Of a stretch of DNA of 64,000 bases, positions 16,682-24,458 are shown in pieces. How positions within the stretch are numbered: position 1 is the stretch's first letter; each line of letters opens with the position of its first letter. The DNA comes from JBBRYW01 sp038253945 (GTDB lineage Bacteria > Actinomycetota > Thermoleophilia > Gaiellales > Gaiellaceae): contig JBBSGR010000002.1 in the NCBI GenBank assembly GCA_038253945.1, positions 285,224 to 349,223 of the forward strand, in the 5' to 3' direction. The notes below the pieces were generated by a model that saw only the letters and a program-made list of their open reading frames with translations, was not told the DNA's origin and ran no database searches. The translations under genes were made by a program, and so were the position numbers.

Positions 16682-17950
16682 ATGACAGTTGAAGCACCCT
16701 CGCACTTGCGAGAGAACCCCTTCGATGTCGCGCGGCAGCAGCTGCGGAAGGTGGGCGCCGCCTTCGATATCGACTCGAACCTGCTCGACGTCCTCGGCCA
16801 GTGCAAGAAGGCGGTCTCCGTCTCGATCCCGACGCGCATGGACGACGGGTCGGTGACCGTTTTCGAGGGCCATCGCGTCACGCACAACATTGCGCGCGGC
16901 CCGTCGAAGGGCGGTATTCGCTACCACGCGGACGTGACGCTCGACGAGGTAAAGGCGCTCGCGATGTGGATGACTTGGAAATGCGCGCTGATGGGAATCC
17001 CGTTCGGCGGTGCCAAGGGAGGCGTCGTCTGCAACCCCAAGCGACTGTCTCGCCCCGAACTCGAACGCATGACGCGTCGCTTCACGAGCGAGATCATCAA
17101 CGAGATTGGGCCCGAGCGCGACATCCCGGCTCCGGACGTCGGAACCGACGCGAACGTCATGGCCTGGATCTTCGACACCTACTCGATGAACAAGGGTCAC
17201 TCCGTCCTCGGCGTCGTCACGGGGAAGCCTCTCACGATCGGCGGCTCACTCGGCAGGGAGGAGGCGACGGCCCGAGGCGGCCTGTACTGCCTTCAGCAGG
17301 CACTTCGCATGCAACACCGTCGCTTCGACGAGTTGACCGTTGCGGTGCAGGGCTTCGGCAACGTGGGCAGCTACCTGGCGAGATTCCTGGCCGAGAGCGG
17401 TGCAACGGTGGTCGCGGTGTCCGACTCGACCGCCGCGCTGCACAACCCGAAGGGAATCGACGTCCAGGCGGCCCTCGTCCACAAGCGGCAGACGGGGTCG
17501 CTGGAGGGGCTGCGGGGCGCGGAAGCAATCTCGCACGAGGAACTTGTTCTGCTCGACTGCGACGTGCTTGCGCCGTGCGCGCTGGAACAGGTCGTCACCA
17601 GCGAGAACGCGGATCGCGTGCGGGCCAAGATCGTCGTCGAGGGTGCGAACGGCCCGCTGACGCCGGATGCGGACGAGATCCTCGAGGAACGCGGCGTCTT
17701 GATCCTCCCAGACGTCCTGGCCAACGCCGGCGGCGTCGTCGTGTCGTACTTCGAATGGGTGCAGGGCCTGCAGGAGTACTTCTGGAAGGAGGACGAGGTG
17801 AACGCGAAGCTGAACGACATCGTGACGCGGGCGTTCCACGAAACCGTTCAGCTGTCCGAGCGGCGAAGCGTGAGCATGCGGCTCGCCGCCTACGGCCTGG
17901 CTGTCCAACGTGTGGGGGAGGCCACGACCACGCGTGGCCTGTATCCATGA
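16682..17950 (+). CDS. gdhA: Glu/Leu/Phe/Val dehydrogenase (glutamate dehydrogenase)
   Basis: A 422-residue NAD(P)-dependent amino-acid dehydrogenase, hexameric-type length, interconverting glutamate and 2-oxoglutarate plus ammonia. The substrate-binding 'GPSKGGIRYH' and the catalytic-lysine motif 'IPFGGAKGGV' are intact; the nucleotide fold starts at 'VAVQGFGNVGSYLARFL'. ATG 16682 directly follows the repeated leader element, whose GAGAGG provides the ribosome binding site. A TATACT -10-like box lies at 16513-16518 with no clear -35. Glu specificity is likely but leucine/valine dehydrogenases share these motifs. Confidence 0.92.
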   Translation: MTVEAPSHLRENPFDVARQQLRKVGAAFDIDSNLLDVLGQCKKAVSVSIPTRMDDGSVTVFEGHRVTHNIARGPSKGGIRYHADVTLDEVKALAMWMTWKCALMGIPFGGAKGGVVCNPKRLSRPELERMTRRFTSEIINEIGPERDIPAPDVGTDANVMAWIFDTYSMNKGHSVLGVVTGKPLTIGGSLGREEATARGGLYCLQQALRMQHRRFDELTVAVQGFGNVGSYLARFLAESGATVVAVSDSTAALHNPKGIDVQAALVHKRQTGSLEGLRGAEAISHEELVLLDCDVLAPCALEQVVTSENADRVRAKIVVEGANGPLTPDADEILEERGVLILPDVLANAGGVVVSYFEWVQGLQEYFWKEDEVNAKLNDIVTRAFHETVQLSERRSVSMRLAAYGLAVQRVGEATTTRGLYP

Positions 17951-17999
17951 CCTGCTCACGGGATCAACAGGCGTAGACCGCCGCGCAGCACGCTCAGAC

Positions 18000-18248
18000 G
18001 TGCGGAACGTCGTCATCTACCATGCTCACGACTGTCACCTGTGCGAGCGGGCGCTCTCAGCTGTCCGCTCGCTTCGCAGCGAGCTCGAGTTCTCTCTCTC
18101 CGAGGTCGACATCACGGGGGACGAGGAGCTCGAGCGACGGTACCGCGAGCTGATTCCGGTCGTCGAGATCGACGGGGCCCAGGCGTTCACGTACTACGTG
18201 CACCCCGAGGCATTCCGGCGCCGCCTGCATGCACAAACTGGCAGGTAA
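18000..18248 (+). CDS. Glutaredoxin-like (DUF836) thioredoxin-fold protein
   Basis: An 82-residue protein starting at GTG, with 'VIYHAHDCHLCERAL' giving a CxxC redox site in the first turn and 'LIPVVEIDG' as the cis-proline loop. This is the compact glutaredoxin family often encoded just upstream of rex in actinobacteria. The open frame continues upstream into gdh but has no fold there. It may sense or buffer thiol redox state. Confidence 0.8.
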   Translation: MRNVVIYHAHDCHLCERALSAVRSLRSELEFSLSEVDITGDEELERRYRELIPVVEIDGAQAFTYYVHPEAFRRRLHAQTGR

Positions 18249-18254
18249 GCGGCG

Positions 18255-18318
18255 ACTTTGTAACAACCTCTCCCGTCATGCCATGCCGACTGGCAGAATC
18301 TATGTAGGTGTTACAAAC
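18255..18318 (+). promoter_or_regulatory. rex upstream region with TTGTAACAA-type inverted sites
   Basis: ACTTTGTAACAACC (18255-18268) contains the odd-centred palindrome TTGTAACAA. A second, inverted half TGTTACAAACA overlaps the rex start at 18308-18319. The 14-mer ACTTTGTAACAACC recurs exactly upstream of hppA (40259-40272). Known Rex sites have TTGTGAA...TTCACAA or TGTGAAC half-sites, so this is a plausible but unproven Rex operator giving autoregulation. Confidence 0.5.
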
Positions 18319-18958
18319 ATCAGACCAGGGAGCGGGTGTCGCAGATCGACTTACGGTCGGGGTGGCGGCGCGTCTCAGCCGCTACCTCCAGGTGCTGACT
18401 CAGGCACGAAAGATGGGCAAGGAGCGGATCTCCTCGCAGGAGATCTCGGACTACACGAACATCAACGCGACCCAGATTCGGCGAGACCTCTCCGGCTTCG
18501 GCAAGTTCGGGAAGCGGGGAGTCGGTTACAACATCGAGAGCCTGCTCGGCGAGATCCGACGGATTCTGCGGACGCAGGGCCAACACAACATCGCCCTCGT
18601 CGGTGCGGGACGCCTCGGCGAGGCGATCGCCAGCTCGGCGATCTTCGCCGAGCACGGGATCAACATCGCGGCGATCTTCGATACCGACCCGGAGAAGGTC
18701 GGCCGCACCGTCGGCCGCGTGCCCGTTAGCAGCTACGGCACGCTGAGCGACACCGTCCGCGAGAAGAACATCATCGTGGGAGTCCTCGCGGTTCCGGCCG
18801 AAGGCGCGCAGCAAGCCGCAACCGATCTCGTCGACGCCGGCGTGAAGATCCTCTTCAGCTACTCCGAGGCGCTGCTGGACGTTCCACATGACGTCCAGGT
18901 GCATACGTCGAATCCCGCGGTCGAGCTGCTCTACGCGCTCTACTTTCATCTGACCTAG
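18308..18958 (+). CDS. rex: Redox-sensing transcriptional repressor Rex
   Basis: A 216-residue NADH/NAD+-responsive repressor. The N-terminal winged helix contains 'ARLSRYLQVL' and 'SSQEISDYTNINATQIRRDL', then 'FGKRGVGYN'. The Rossmann domain has 'ALVGAGRLGEAI', and the C-terminal swapped helix ends 'AVELLYALYFHL'. GTG 18308 is the only start that leaves a complete winged helix. Rex represses respiratory and fermentation genes when NADH is low; the oxidase and bc operon and hppA in this window are natural candidate targets. Confidence 0.95.
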   Translation: MLQTSDQGAGVADRLTVGVAARLSRYLQVLTQARKMGKERISSQEISDYTNINATQIRRDLSGFGKFGKRGVGYNIESLLGEIRRILRTQGQHNIALVGAGRLGEAIASSAIFAEHGINIAAIFDTDPEKVGRTVGRVPVSSYGTLSDTVREKNIIVGVLAVPAEGAQQAATDLVDAGVKILFSYSEALLDVPHDVQVHTSNPAVELLYALYFHLT

Positions 18959-18979
18959 GCCCCCGCGATAGGGCGGGCC

Positions 18980-19012
18980 GGAGGGGGCGTTCCGAGGACG
19001 AACCCCCCCTCC
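18980..19012 (+). terminator. GC-rich hairpin after rex
   Basis: GGAGGGGGCGTTC pairs with GAACCCCCCCTCC across a short loop with a small bulge, 21 bases after the rex stop and between convergent rex and the sigma factor gene. Probable terminator. Confidence 0.55.
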
Positions 19013-19035
19013 GATTGAACCACGCTCGAAACCAA

Positions 19036-19064
19036 GGCGACAGACGGGGTTGAGTTCTGTCGCC
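19036..19064. terminator. Second hairpin between rex and sigma factor
   Basis: Perfect 9-bp stem GGCGACAGA / TCTGTCGCC with an 11-base loop. It lies between convergent genes and could serve either strand. Confidence 0.45.
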
Positions 19065-19156
19065 GGACGAGCACGGACCCGCCGTGGCCCTAGTATGCGC
19101 TCGTGCGCGGCAAAGGTCAACCGGGAATCGAAACTCCTGACCGGGACGGAGACGGC

Positions 19157-20206
19157 CTAGGCGGCTTCGCCGATCGCCTCGATCTCGCGGTGCATGGCCA
19201 GCCGCGAGAGCGCCCCTTTCTCCAGCTGTCGAACGCGCTCGCGCGTGATGCCGAGCCGACCGCCGATCTCCTGGAGCGACATGGGATCGCCTCCGGCGAG
19301 GCCGTAGCGTAGCGTGAGGATCTCCTGCTCGCGCTCGGGCAAGTCGGCGAGCGCTCGGCGGACGACCTCCTGTCGCAGGCTCACGTCGAGCTCCTCGACC
19401 GGGCCGCGCTCACCCGCCGCGACGAGCTCGCCGAGTGAGCCGTCGCCGTCGTCGCCGAGCGGCCGGTCGAGGCTGGTGACCGTCCGGGGAGCCTCTCTCA
19501 CCTCACGAACCTGCTTGAGCGGCAGCTTCGCCGTTTCCGCGACCTCGTCGTCGGTGGGGGGCCGCCCAAGCCTGCCGACCAGCTCGCGCTCGGCGCGGGC
19601 GATCCGCTGCTCCCGCTCGATGATGTGAACCGGGATCCGGATCGTCCGTGCCTTGTTCGCTACGCCGCGCTGTACGGCCTGGCGGATCCACCACGTCGCG
19701 TACGTCGAGAACTTGTAGCCGCGGCGCCAGTCAAACTTCTCCGCCGCACGGATCAGGCCAATCGTCCCTTCCTGAATCAGATCCAACAGGGAGACACCAT
19801 GGCCCTGATACTTCTTGGCGATCGAGACCACGAGGCGGAGGTTCGAGTTGATCATCCGGTCTTTCGCCCCTTTGCTGCCGCGCTCGATCTGCTTCGACAG
19901 CTTCACCTCCTCACGCGCGCTCAGCAGGGGATAACGAGCCGCTTCGTTCAAGAAGAGCTGGAGCGCGTCCATGGTGGCGCCTGCGAGCTCGTCGTTAGCG
20001 TACGCGCTGAGATCGCGCTCCTGGCCGCAGTCGTCCTTCACGTCGACGCTTCGCCTGTCGAGCTCGGCGTAGAATGCGTCGACCTCGTCGTCGGCGAGAT
20101 CGAGCTCGTCCAGGGTCTCGGTGATCTTCGAGAGGTCGAGGTAGCTCTGCTCCTCGCCCTCCTCGACGAGGACCCTGAGCTCGTCGCGTAAACCGGCCGC
20201 CGGCAC
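19157..20206 (-). CDS. RNA polymerase sigma-70 family factor (primary-like, RpoD/SigB-type)
   Basis: A 349-residue sigma factor with regions 1.2 through 4.2. Region 2 reads 'NLRLVVSIAKKYQGHGVSLLDLIQEGTIGL' in pieces, region 2.4 is 'YKFSTYATWWIRQAVQR', region 3 follows, and region 4.2 is 'SLQEIGGRLGITRERVRQLE'. The N-terminal acidic extension is short compared with a housekeeping RpoD, so this may be an additional primary-like (group 2) factor. The start is GTG 20206. It is convergent with rex. Confidence 0.9.
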   Translation of the reverse strand: MPAAGLRDELRVLVEEGEEQSYLDLSKITETLDELDLADDEVDAFYAELDRRSVDVKDDCGQERDLSAYANDELAGATMDALQLFLNEAARYPLLSAREEVKLSKQIERGSKGAKDRMINSNLRLVVSIAKKYQGHGVSLLDLIQEGTIGLIRAAEKFDWRRGYKFSTYATWWIRQAVQRGVANKARTIRIPVHIIEREQRIARAERELVGRLGRPPTDDEVAETAKLPLKQVREVREAPRTVTSLDRPLGDDGDGSLGELVAAGERGPVEELDVSLRQEVVRRALADLPEREQEILTLRYGLAGGDPMSLQEIGGRLGITRERVRQLEKGALSRLAMHREIEAIGEAA

Positions 20207-20212
20207 ACAACA

Positions 20213-20240
20213 ATTATGCCCTCTAGTCCGGCTTGTCTAA
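20213..20240 (-). promoter_or_regulatory. Promoter of the sigma factor gene, likely leaderless
   Basis: On the minus strand a -10-like CATAAT (20218-20213) lies only six bases before the GTG start region, with TTAGAC (20240-20235) 16 bases further upstream as the -35. This geometry would place transcription start at or next to the start codon, giving a leaderless mRNA. No Shine-Dalgarno sequence is visible, which fits. Confidence 0.45.
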
Positions 20241-20288
20241 ACGACCAGGGAAATGTTTCCGGCACTGCCTCGCGGGTAGGCGGGGCTT

Positions 20289-20681
20289 GTGGGACGAGCG
20301 CGCAAGTTGTTCCTGGTCGCCGGGATAGGTGCCGGACTGCTCGGCTGGCGGCGGACTCTTCGTCGGCGCGGCGAGCACGAAGTGACGTTCGACTGGGACG
20401 TTCCCCCGCCTCCGAAGCAGGTGCCAGCTGACAACCAAGCCAACGTGTCCGACCACGCGGTGGCGCCGGAGCCACCCGGGGGCGGCGTTGCGGTCGACAT
20501 CCTCGCGACCGAGGAGACGGCCACCGACTCGGGGCGGGGCGAACGCGAGGAGGAGAGTCGCCGCGCCGATGACACCAAGTTCGGCGAGACGGTCGAACGG
20601 GAGAGTCAGGAACGAAGCGAGCTCGCGGAAAGCCTGCGCGAGGATCCGCTCACCGAGCGGCCGGAGGGCAGCGCCGGCTGA
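20289..20681 (+). CDS. Hypothetical single-pass membrane protein
   Basis: A 130-residue protein starting at GTG. Residues 7-20 are a short hydrophobic anchor ('LFLVAGIGAGLLGW'), followed by an Arg cluster. The rest is polar, Pro- and Glu-rich and probably disordered. No family recognised. It is divergent from the sigma factor and immediately upstream of the tandem CxCxxxxC pair. Confidence 0.5.
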   Translation: MGRARKLFLVAGIGAGLLGWRRTLRRRGEHEVTFDWDVPPPPKQVPADNQANVSDHAVAPEPPGGGVAVDILATEETATDSGRGEREEESRRADDTKFGETVERESQERSELAESLREDPLTERPEGSAG

Positions 20682-20707
20682 CGACAGCCCAAGAGGAGGC
20701 AGAAACC

Positions 20708-21043
20708 ATCGAGAGACGCAGTGCAGGAAACGACGCGATCTTCCGACAGGCCAACGAGAACATTCGGGTGGTTGCCGAGGGTTATGCCGCAGAGGGGCTC
20801 GTGCCGTTCATCTGCGAGTGTCCCGACGTCCGCTGCCGCCAGCTCGCTCGCCTCACACTCGAGGAGTACCGTGCCGTGCGCGCGAACCCCGGTCATTTTC
20901 TCAACCTGCCCGGGCACGAGTCCGCGTCCGGCCGCATCAGCCGCGTCGTCGAGCGAGACGATCGATTCGTCGTCGTCGAGCGAGCAGTGCCGGTCCCGGA
21001 AGCGAGGCAGCGGGAGCCTGCAAGCGATTCCAGAATCACGTAG
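20708..21043 (+). CDS. Small Cys-rich protein, CxCxxxxxC family, probable ATC start
   Basis: Conserved core 'FICECPDVRCRQLARLTLEEY' is split here as 'FICECPDVRC' and 'LTLEEYRAVRANPGHF', ending 'PGHE'; it matches the next gene, which has 'VIVCECGDESC', 'ISLEEYEALRSDPALF' and 'PGHE'. The first usual start is GTG 20768, but homology begins 18 codons earlier ('AIFRQANENI' aligned with 'ALFRQVNEQV'). No ATG, GTG or TTG exists between that point and the preceding in-frame stop. ATC 20708 lies nine bases after GAGGAGG and gives 111 residues, the same length as the paralogue. The cysteines could bind zinc. Function unknown. Confidence 0.65.
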   Translation: MERRSAGNDAIFRQANENIRVVAEGYAAEGLVPFICECPDVRCRQLARLTLEEYRAVRANPGHFLNLPGHESASGRISRVVERDDRFVVVERAVPVPEARQREPASDSRIT

Positions 21044-21055
21044 GTTTGATCGGCT

Positions 21056-21391
21056 ATGGACGAGCGGGAGCGGCGAATCGGGGAGAATGAAGCCCTCTTT
21101 CGCCAGGTGAACGAGCAGGTGGAGTCGCTCAACGAGACGTTCTCGACCCTGACGGACCGTATGGTGATCGTCTGCGAGTGCGGCGACGAGAGCTGCCTGG
21201 AGCAGATCGAGATCTCGCTCGAGGAGTACGAGGCTCTTCGCTCCGATCCTGCCCTGTTCGCGATCAGGCCCGGGCACGAGATCCCCGACGTGGAGGACGT
21301 CGTCTCGAGGAACGACCGTTACTGGGTGGTCGCCAAGCATGCGGGGGCTCTGACGATGCTCGCCGAGCGCTTGGATCCCCGGCGGCCCTGA
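21056..21391 (+). CDS. Small Cys-rich protein, paralogue of the preceding gene
   Basis: A 111-residue protein starting at ATG. N-terminal helix 'ENEALFRQVNEQVESLNETF' is followed by 'VCECGDESCLEQI', then 'SLEEYEALRSDP' and 'IRPGHEIPD', then 'ERNDRY'-like 'SRNDRYWVVAKH'. It is a tandem duplicate of the upstream gene. The CxCxxxxC cluster suggests a small metal site. I recognise the pattern from actinobacterial hypothetical proteins but know no function. Confidence 0.7.
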   Translation: MDERERRIGENEALFRQVNEQVESLNETFSTLTDRMVIVCECGDESCLEQIEISLEEYEALRSDPALFAIRPGHEIPDVEDVVSRNDRYWVVAKHAGALTMLAERLDPRRP

Positions 21392-21405
21392 CTCGGCCAG
21401 CCGGC

Positions 21406-21792
21406 TCAGCGTAGCCAGGGCGAGAGGAAGCTCTCGATCTCCCTGCAGCCGCGCGGGGACTCGAGTCGCGCACGAACCTGCCGACCCTCCACCACCACCA
21501 GGGTCGGAAGTGTGTCGACCGCGAAGTGCTTGACGAGATCGGGCCGATCCGTTTGCTCGACGCGGTACAGCGAGAACGTGCCGTGGTTTCGGCGTTGCTG
21601 CAACACCTGGGCGAGGAAGCCCTCGACGCGCCGGCAGCGACCCGACTGGCCCGAGTAGAAAAAGACGAGCTTCGGTCTTGCCGGCTTCACGGACGCCTGC
21701 ACGGTGGTCGGCGTCCTGCGCGCGCGTGTGCCGTCTGCGCGGGAGCAATTCGTTCCGTCTCGCGCCTGCTCGGCCTGGGCGTTCGCGCTCAT
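21406..21792 (-). CDS. Thioredoxin-like protein with SxxC site
   Basis: A 128-residue protein with a polar N-terminal ~38 residues, then a thioredoxin fold: 'LVFFYSGQSGRCRRVEGF' aligns with the usual WCGPC region but reads SGRC, leaving only the second cysteine; the cis-proline loop 'TLPTLVVVEG' is intact. With one active-site Cys it cannot be a classical dithiol reductase. It may act as a monothiol or binding protein. Convergent with the Cys-rich pair. Confidence 0.65.
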   Translation of the reverse strand: MSANAQAEQARDGTNCSRADGTRARRTPTTVQASVKPARPKLVFFYSGQSGRCRRVEGFLAQVLQQRRNHGTFSLYRVEQTDRPDLVKHFAVDTLPTLVVVEGRQVRARLESPRGCREIESFLSPWLR

Positions 21793-21886
21793 TATCCCCT
21801 CCTCGAAACGCGGGTTTTCGATCTCTTCCTCGGCGAGGGTACGCGGCGGGTTGTGAGCGACGTTCGAGCGTTCCGTCGGGGTTTGC

Positions 21887-22573
21887 TCACACGGCGACGA
21901 GCTTGTAGCCGACGCCGCGAATGGTCACGATCCGCTCAGGCCGCAGGGGGTCGCGCTCGATCTTGGCTCGAAGGTTGGAGACGTGCGTGTCGCAGGCCCG
22001 CTGATCACCCACGTAGTCGCTGTCCCACAGGTGGCGCATGATCTGCTTGCGCTCGAACACGCGCTCCGGCTCGCGGCTCAAGAGCTCGAGCAGCCTGAAC
22101 TCCGACGGAGTCATCCGCACGAGCTCACCGTCGACCCCGACGACATGGCGGACGAGATCGAGGTGCACACCGCCGACGCGCCGCAGGGCCGGCGGCTCGT
22201 CGAGATCCAGCTCGCGCCTGCGCAGGAGAGCGCGCACACGAGCGATCAGCTCCACCATCGAGAAGGGCTTGGTGACGTAGTCGTCCGCCCCGATCTCGAG
22301 GCCAAGCACGGTATCTACCTCCGAGCTCCTCGCCGTCAGCATCAGGATTGGAACGGCGCTGCTCTTGCGGACGCGGCGGCAGACCTCGGTGCCGGAAAGC
22401 CTCGGCAGCATCAGGTCGAGGACGACGAGATCGTAGTCGTCTGCGAGGAGCGCCTCGAGCGCTTGCTCGCCGTCGGCTGCCTCCGACGCCGCGAAGCCCT
22501 CTCTCTCGAGCGCGTACGTCACGGACTCCCTAATCGCGGGCTCGTCCTCGACGACCAGAATCCGTGCGGTCAC
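21887..22573 (-). CDS. OmpR/PhoP-family response regulator
   Basis: A 228-residue DNA-binding response regulator. The receiver domain has acidic residues E9/D10, phospho-acceptor Asp53 ('VVLDLMLP'), the 'LTARSS' Thr and 'DDYVTKPF' Lys. The C-terminal winged helix contains 'LTPSEFRLLELL'-like 'MTPSEFRLLELLSREP' and 'RACDTHVSNLRAKI'. It overlaps the histidine kinase by 4 bases and is its partner. Confidence 0.94.
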   Translation of the reverse strand: MTARILVVEDEPAIRESVTYALEREGFAASEAADGEQALEALLADDYDLVVLDLMLPRLSGTEVCRRVRKSSAVPILMLTARSSEVDTVLGLEIGADDYVTKPFSMVELIARVRALLRRRELDLDEPPALRRVGGVHLDLVRHVVGVDGELVRMTPSEFRLLELLSREPERVFERKQIMRHLWDSDYVGDQRACDTHVSNLRAKIERDPLRPERIVTIRGVGYKLVAV

Positions 22574-23592
22574 TCGAGAGCTCCGGGCATGACCACACGC
22601 ACGACCGTGCCGCGGCCGTGTCGTGACTCGAGCTCGATCGTACCGCTGAGCGCCGTCACGATCTGGCGCACGATCGCCAGTCCGAGCCCAAAGCCTTCTC
22701 GCCCGTGGCCGTCGGCGCGGTAGAAGTGGTCGAAGACGCGGTCGGTTGCGAATGGGGGTATTCCGGGGCCCGCGTCGACGACCTCGATCGCAACGTTGCC
22801 ATCGGCAAGCTTGCGACCGGCGATCAGGACCGCTTCGCCCGAGGCATGCTTGAGCGCATTCGCCAGGAGCTCGGACACCGCCTGCTCGAGCAGGTCACGG
22901 TTGGCAGCAACGAGAAGCGGGCGGGGACAGTCGATCTCGAGGTCGACACCGCCACGCGCGGGAAGTCCATCGGATACGTCTCGGAGGAGGTCCGCGAGCT
23001 CGAGCGTCTCGAGACGAAGCTGCTGCTCGAGCCCCTGTGCTCTGGCGAGCATGAGCAGGGCGCGCGTCAGCCGGGCGAGCCGGGCCGTCTCGCGCTCGAT
23101 GTGGGACAGGAAGCGGTCACGCTGGGCCGGCACTTCCTTTGCGCCTGCCTGAAGAACCTCGACGGCGCTCGCGATCGCCGTGAGCGGCGTCTGCAGCTCG
23201 TGCGCCGCGTTCGTGACGAAGTCACGCTGCGCCTGCTCGCGGCGCTCCCGCTCGGATACATCGGTGAGGATGAGAACGGCTGAAGCCGATTCGCCGGCGG
23301 GAATCCCAGCCAGCGAGTACTTCGCCCCGGCGGCGCCGGCGGGGTGGACCTGTGTAACTGCGTCGCTCCCCTTCAGGAGAGAGGCGGCGAGGTCCCGGAG
23401 CGGAAAATCCTGCCACCAGCGTGGCAACTCCTGCCCCTTCGCGAGGCTGCCAAGCTCGAGCAGGCTCCGCGCGGCGCGATTTGCGAACTCGATTCTGAGC
23501 TCCCGATCGACGTAGACCACGCCCTGCTGCAGCCGGTCGAGGAGCTCTGCCAGGGGGGGCGTATCGCAAGCTGCCGCCGGGCCGAGGCCCAT
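22570..23592 (-). CDS. PAS-containing sensor histidine kinase (PhoR-like, soluble)
   Basis: A 340-residue kinase from ATG 23592; the long open frame upstream is low-complexity and lacks homology. A PAS domain spans about 13-110 ('QQGVVYVDRELRIEFANRAA'). The HisKA dimer contains phospho-acceptor His131 in 'NAAHELQTPLTAI'. The ATPase domain shows 'LLANALKHAS' (N box), 'VDAGPGIPP' (G1) and 'GFGLGLAIVRQI' (G2). No membrane segment is visible, so it senses a cytosolic signal. It pairs with the overlapping response regulator. Confidence 0.9.
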   Translation of the reverse strand: MGLGPAAACDTPPLAELLDRLQQGVVYVDRELRIEFANRAARSLLELGSLAKGQELPRWWQDFPLRDLAASLLKGSDAVTQVHPAGAAGAKYSLAGIPAGESASAVLILTDVSERERREQAQRDFVTNAAHELQTPLTAIASAVEVLQAGAKEVPAQRDRFLSHIERETARLARLTRALLMLARAQGLEQQLRLETLELADLLRDVSDGLPARGGVDLEIDCPRPLLVAANRDLLEQAVSELLANALKHASGEAVLIAGRKLADGNVAIEVVDAGPGIPPFATDRVFDHFYRADGHGREGFGLGLAIVRQIVTALSGTIELESRHGRGTVVRVVMPGALE

Positions 23593-23806
23593 GGGAACCT
23601 GCTCGCTCCGGGCGATCGGTCGGCCCTTCGCCCTCGGTCCCGCCTTCGCCACCCCAGCCTCCTTCGGCTGACCCGGAGGGCCGAGAGCCCGGCCCTGCCC
23701 GTGAATCCTATGACTTGCTGTGCGCCTCAGCTGCGCTGCCTTGCTTTCCGCACTTCGCCGTCCTGCCGTTTTACGCAGCGTCGAGGGGGAAGACCTGCTC
23801 CAGCCA

Positions 23807-24400
23807 ATGAACGTTCTGGGAATCACCCCTGCTGCGCCCGGTCGCGCCTCGGCGCCGACATCCGACGCGGCACCGCGGGTCCGCCCGGAAGCGGTGCTCC
23901 TCGATCGCGACGGAACCCTTGTCGTGGACGTGCCGTACAACGGCGATCCCGCGCGTGTCGAGCCCATGCCGGGCGCGAGGCAGGCGCTCGACCGCCTGCG
24001 CGCGGCAGGCGTGCCGACAGCGGTGATCTCGAACCAGAGCGCGATCGGCCGCGGGCTTGCGACCCGCGAGGACGTCGACGCGGTCAACCGGCGGGTCGAG
24101 GAGCTGCTCGGGCCGCTCGGGCCGTGGGCGCTTTGCCCGCACCGTCCGGACGAAGGTTGCGGCTGCCGCAAGCCGGCGCCGGGCCTGATCGTCGAGGCCG
24201 CTCGCGCGCTTGGCGTCAGGCCGGAGCGGTGCGCAGTCGTCGGCGACGCGGCCTCGGATGTCGCAGCCGCGCTCGCAGTCGGCGCGCGTCCGGTGCTCGT
24301 TCCGACGCCGCGGACACTCCCGGCGGACATCGAGGCTGCCCCCGAGGTGACGAGCGACCTTCCAGCGGCTGTGGAGCTCCTGCTCGGAGTTTCGGCGTGA
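23807..24400 (+). CDS. gmhB: HAD-family heptose 1,7-bisphosphate 7-phosphatase-like (GmhB)
   Basis: A 197-residue HAD phosphatase. Motif I 'LLDRDGTLV' (Asp33/Asp35), 'VISNQSAIGRG' (motif II) and 'VVGDAASDV' (motif IV) are present, as is the GmhB zinc loop with 'CPHRPDEGCGCRKP'. It removes the 7-phosphate of manno-heptose-1,7-bisphosphate. ATG 23807 is preferred; the frame extends upstream without homology. It sits directly upstream of a GmhA-like isomerase. Confidence 0.85.
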   Translation: MNVLGITPAAPGRASAPTSDAAPRVRPEAVLLDRDGTLVVDVPYNGDPARVEPMPGARQALDRLRAAGVPTAVISNQSAIGRGLATREDVDAVNRRVEELLGPLGPWALCPHRPDEGCGCRKPAPGLIVEAARALGVRPERCAVVGDAASDVAAALAVGARPVLVPTPRTLPADIEAAPEVTSDLPAAVELLLGVSA

Positions 24401-24458
24401 GCCGCGTCCTCCCGGAGTGGGGACGCGTGAGCCGCGTGGAAGTGAGCGAGGCCTCCGC

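Noticed and set aside
16597..16692. Functional leader peptide encoded by the gdh leader repeat
   Set aside because: Possible, but not called as a CDS: a one-base deletion relative to copy B changes the frame from the ATG, and most substitutions between copies are non-synonymous in the shared 3' frame.
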